This document shows positions 6,003-7,024 of a DNA stretch of 7,024 nucleotides, piece after piece. The DNA is from Sutterella sp. (GTDB taxonomy: Bacteria; Pseudomonadota; Gammaproteobacteria; Burkholderiales; Burkholderiaceae_F). Each line of letters starts with the position of its first letter. Within the stretch, counting starts at the first letter, position 1. The stretch lies in contig DXSO01000088.1 of the NCBI GenBank assembly GCA_019410445.1, forward strand, positions 1-7,024, read 5' to 3'. The notes under the pieces are model-generated. The model made no database searches and was not told where the DNA came from. It saw nothing but the letters and a program-made list of their open reading frames with translations. Position numbers and translations under genes: made by a program.

Positions 6003-6956
6003 GTGACGTTAGCGGTTTTCAATCTGGAATTTCGAGGGCTGCCTCATCGGGAGGCAACGTCAGTTAATCCGTCAGTGGCTCACGCCATTATCGGGATTGA
6101 TACGCTCTTGACGGCTGCCTCAAAAGTTTTATTCGGACGAGTGGTTGAACCGGAGATTGATGTCAGAGCCGGTGAGGGGACCGGAGACTTTGAAGTTGAT
6201 CTTGGTTTTCGCGTTGATTTTGGGAAGTCGCAGTGTGCGGCATTGGCCGGAGAGCATTTTTATGCCAAGCCTCAGCCTGAAGTTGTTCTCACGGCGTTGG
6301 GATTCAAAAAGATCAAGCGGTCTCCCGAGCAGCTCGCGCTGCTTCCGGAAGGCTGGTGCGATGGTTTGGTCGACCTGCTGCTGCATTTGGGCGGGCGCAA
6401 CCCTGAAAAGATTTTTTTAACCGGCAAACATGTTGACATTGATGTCGGACATGAAGAACGTTATGTTGTTTCCACTCAGGCCTATGAACTTTTTAAGAAT
6501 CGGCAGGTGCGCAAAGGACTGCAGTCTCTTGTGGATGCTTTGACCGATAGCCAAATTGCTGAGATCACGATTTCCGAGCGTGATACGAAAGAAACAGTGT
6601 TCGCTCTTCAGGCGGCTCATATCAACACGTTCACCCTGATTGAGGCTGAAGAGGTTTTACTTGTCGAAAAGATAAGGACAATGGCACTGACGCTTCAGGC
6701 TCCGGTTTTTCGTAATTCCCAGGCGTGGTTTTTTGATAACGGTTTGCAGCATATTCAGGCCGTGATGTGCGATAAAAAATTCCTTTCGCTTATCGACAGC
6801 GGTATTTTTGAGCTCAGGCCTGGTGATGTGTTAGTTGCCAACGTGCGCGTACGCACAATGCATCGACGTATCGGTGGGTTGTCGAGCACTTACGAGGTTG
6901 TGGGAGTGCTTGATACGCGACGCTCTGACGATGATATTTTGATGCCGGGAATTTAA
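6003..6956 (+). CDS. Uncharacterised protein with a DUF7946/DUF7947-like architecture
   Basis: This 317-residue protein begins at GTG 6003. There is no signal peptide, transmembrane segment or enzyme motif, so it is predicted soluble. The N-terminal part (about 1-75) has FNLEFRGLP followed by an Ala/Ile-rich helix (25-45), then alternating strands. Residues 105-180 are mostly helical. The C-terminal part (about 228-306) contains LQAPVFRNSQAWFF, then KKFLSLIDSGIFELRPGDVL and YEVVGVLDTRR. That pattern (a WxF strand, FL..ID.G, GDVL.....RVR, YEVVxVLxxR) resembles the small beta-barrel that ends a group of hypothetical proteins I recall as DUF7946 with DUF7947. The match is from memory of the pattern, not a search. 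Function is unknown. It is divergent from the recombinase, and the next gene starts 5 nt after its stop, so the two are probably one operon. Base composition looks like that of the neighbouring genes. Confidence 0.75.
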   Translation: MTLAVFNLEFRGLPHREATSVNPSVAHAIIGIDTLLTAASKVLFGRVVEPEIDVRAGEGTGDFEVDLGFRVDFGKSQCAALAGEHFYAKPQPEVVLTALGFKKIKRSPEQLALLPEGWCDGLVDLLLHLGGRNPEKIFLTGKHVDIDVGHEERYVVSTQAYELFKNRQVRKGLQSLVDALTDSQIAEITISERDTKETVFALQAAHINTFTLIEAEEVLLVEKIRTMALTLQAPVFRNSQAWFFDNGLQHIQAVMCDKKFLSLIDSGIFELRPGDVLVANVRVRTMHRRIGGLSSTYEVVGVLDTRRSDDDILMPGI

Positions 6957-6961
6957 GGATC

Positions 6962-7024
6962 ATGCAAAGAGGGATTGGACGAGTCCTGTTGTCCGCTTTC
7001 ATAGGTGCGGCGGCGGTGGTTGCG
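6962..7024 (+). CDS. Start of a gene with a hydrophobic N-terminus (partial)
   Basis: ATG 6962 lies 5 nt behind the preceding stop, with AAGGA (6955-6959) overlapping that stop codon. The open frame runs 21 codons to the window edge. The visible residues are MQRGIGRVLLSAFIGAAAVVA: a basic start (Arg3, Arg7) followed by a hydrophobic stretch, as in a signal peptide or membrane anchor. Nothing more can be said about its function. Tight spacing suggests it is translated together with the DUF7946-like gene. The Shine-Dalgarno to ATG distance is short (2 nt). Confidence 0.5.
   Translation, partial: MQRGIGRVLLSAFIGAAAVVA

Overview
The window looks like a chromosomal segment of a betaproteobacterium, most likely order Burkholderiales and possibly a Sutterellaceae-type gut organism. 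This is an inference from gene order (rluC, then a HAD phosphatase, converging on an RsmI-like methyltransferase and maf/yceF, with yceD/DUF177 divergent) and from the DUF3701-type tyrosine recombinase, a domain I associate with Burkholderiales. No rRNA, tRNA, CRISPR array or insertion sequence is visible.

Left part (1-1901, + strand): a leader with a hairpin just upstream of the ribosome binding site, then an rluC gene (23S rRNA pseudouridine synthase) interrupted by an in-frame TAA in its middle, then an intact HAD-superfamily phosphatase that starts 5 nt after rluC ends. The HAD gene converges on the next transcription unit and the two stop codons share a palindromic CTAG.

Middle part (1898-4105): on the minus strand maf/yceF (nucleotide pyrophosphatase) and an RsmI-like class III SAM-dependent methyltransferase form a tight two-gene unit. 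A 216-nt divergent spacer separates them from yceD (DUF177) on the plus strand. yceD is usually followed by rpmF (ribosomal protein L32). Here it ends in a strong, roughly symmetrical hairpin terminator and rpmF is absent.

Right part (4106-7024): behind the terminator, on the minus strand, lies a complete tyrosine recombinase of about 524 residues with an N-terminal DUF3701-like domain, a Ser/Asn-rich linker and a full catalytic set. Divergent from it is a 317-residue protein of unknown function whose C-terminal part resembles a beta-barrel domain seen in uncharacterised accessory proteins (recalled as DUF7946/DUF7947). Directly behind it begins a gene with a hydrophobic N-terminus, cut by the window edge. 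This right part is the most accessory-looking section. The left and middle parts are housekeeping RNA-modification, nucleotide-sanitation and ribosome-related genes.
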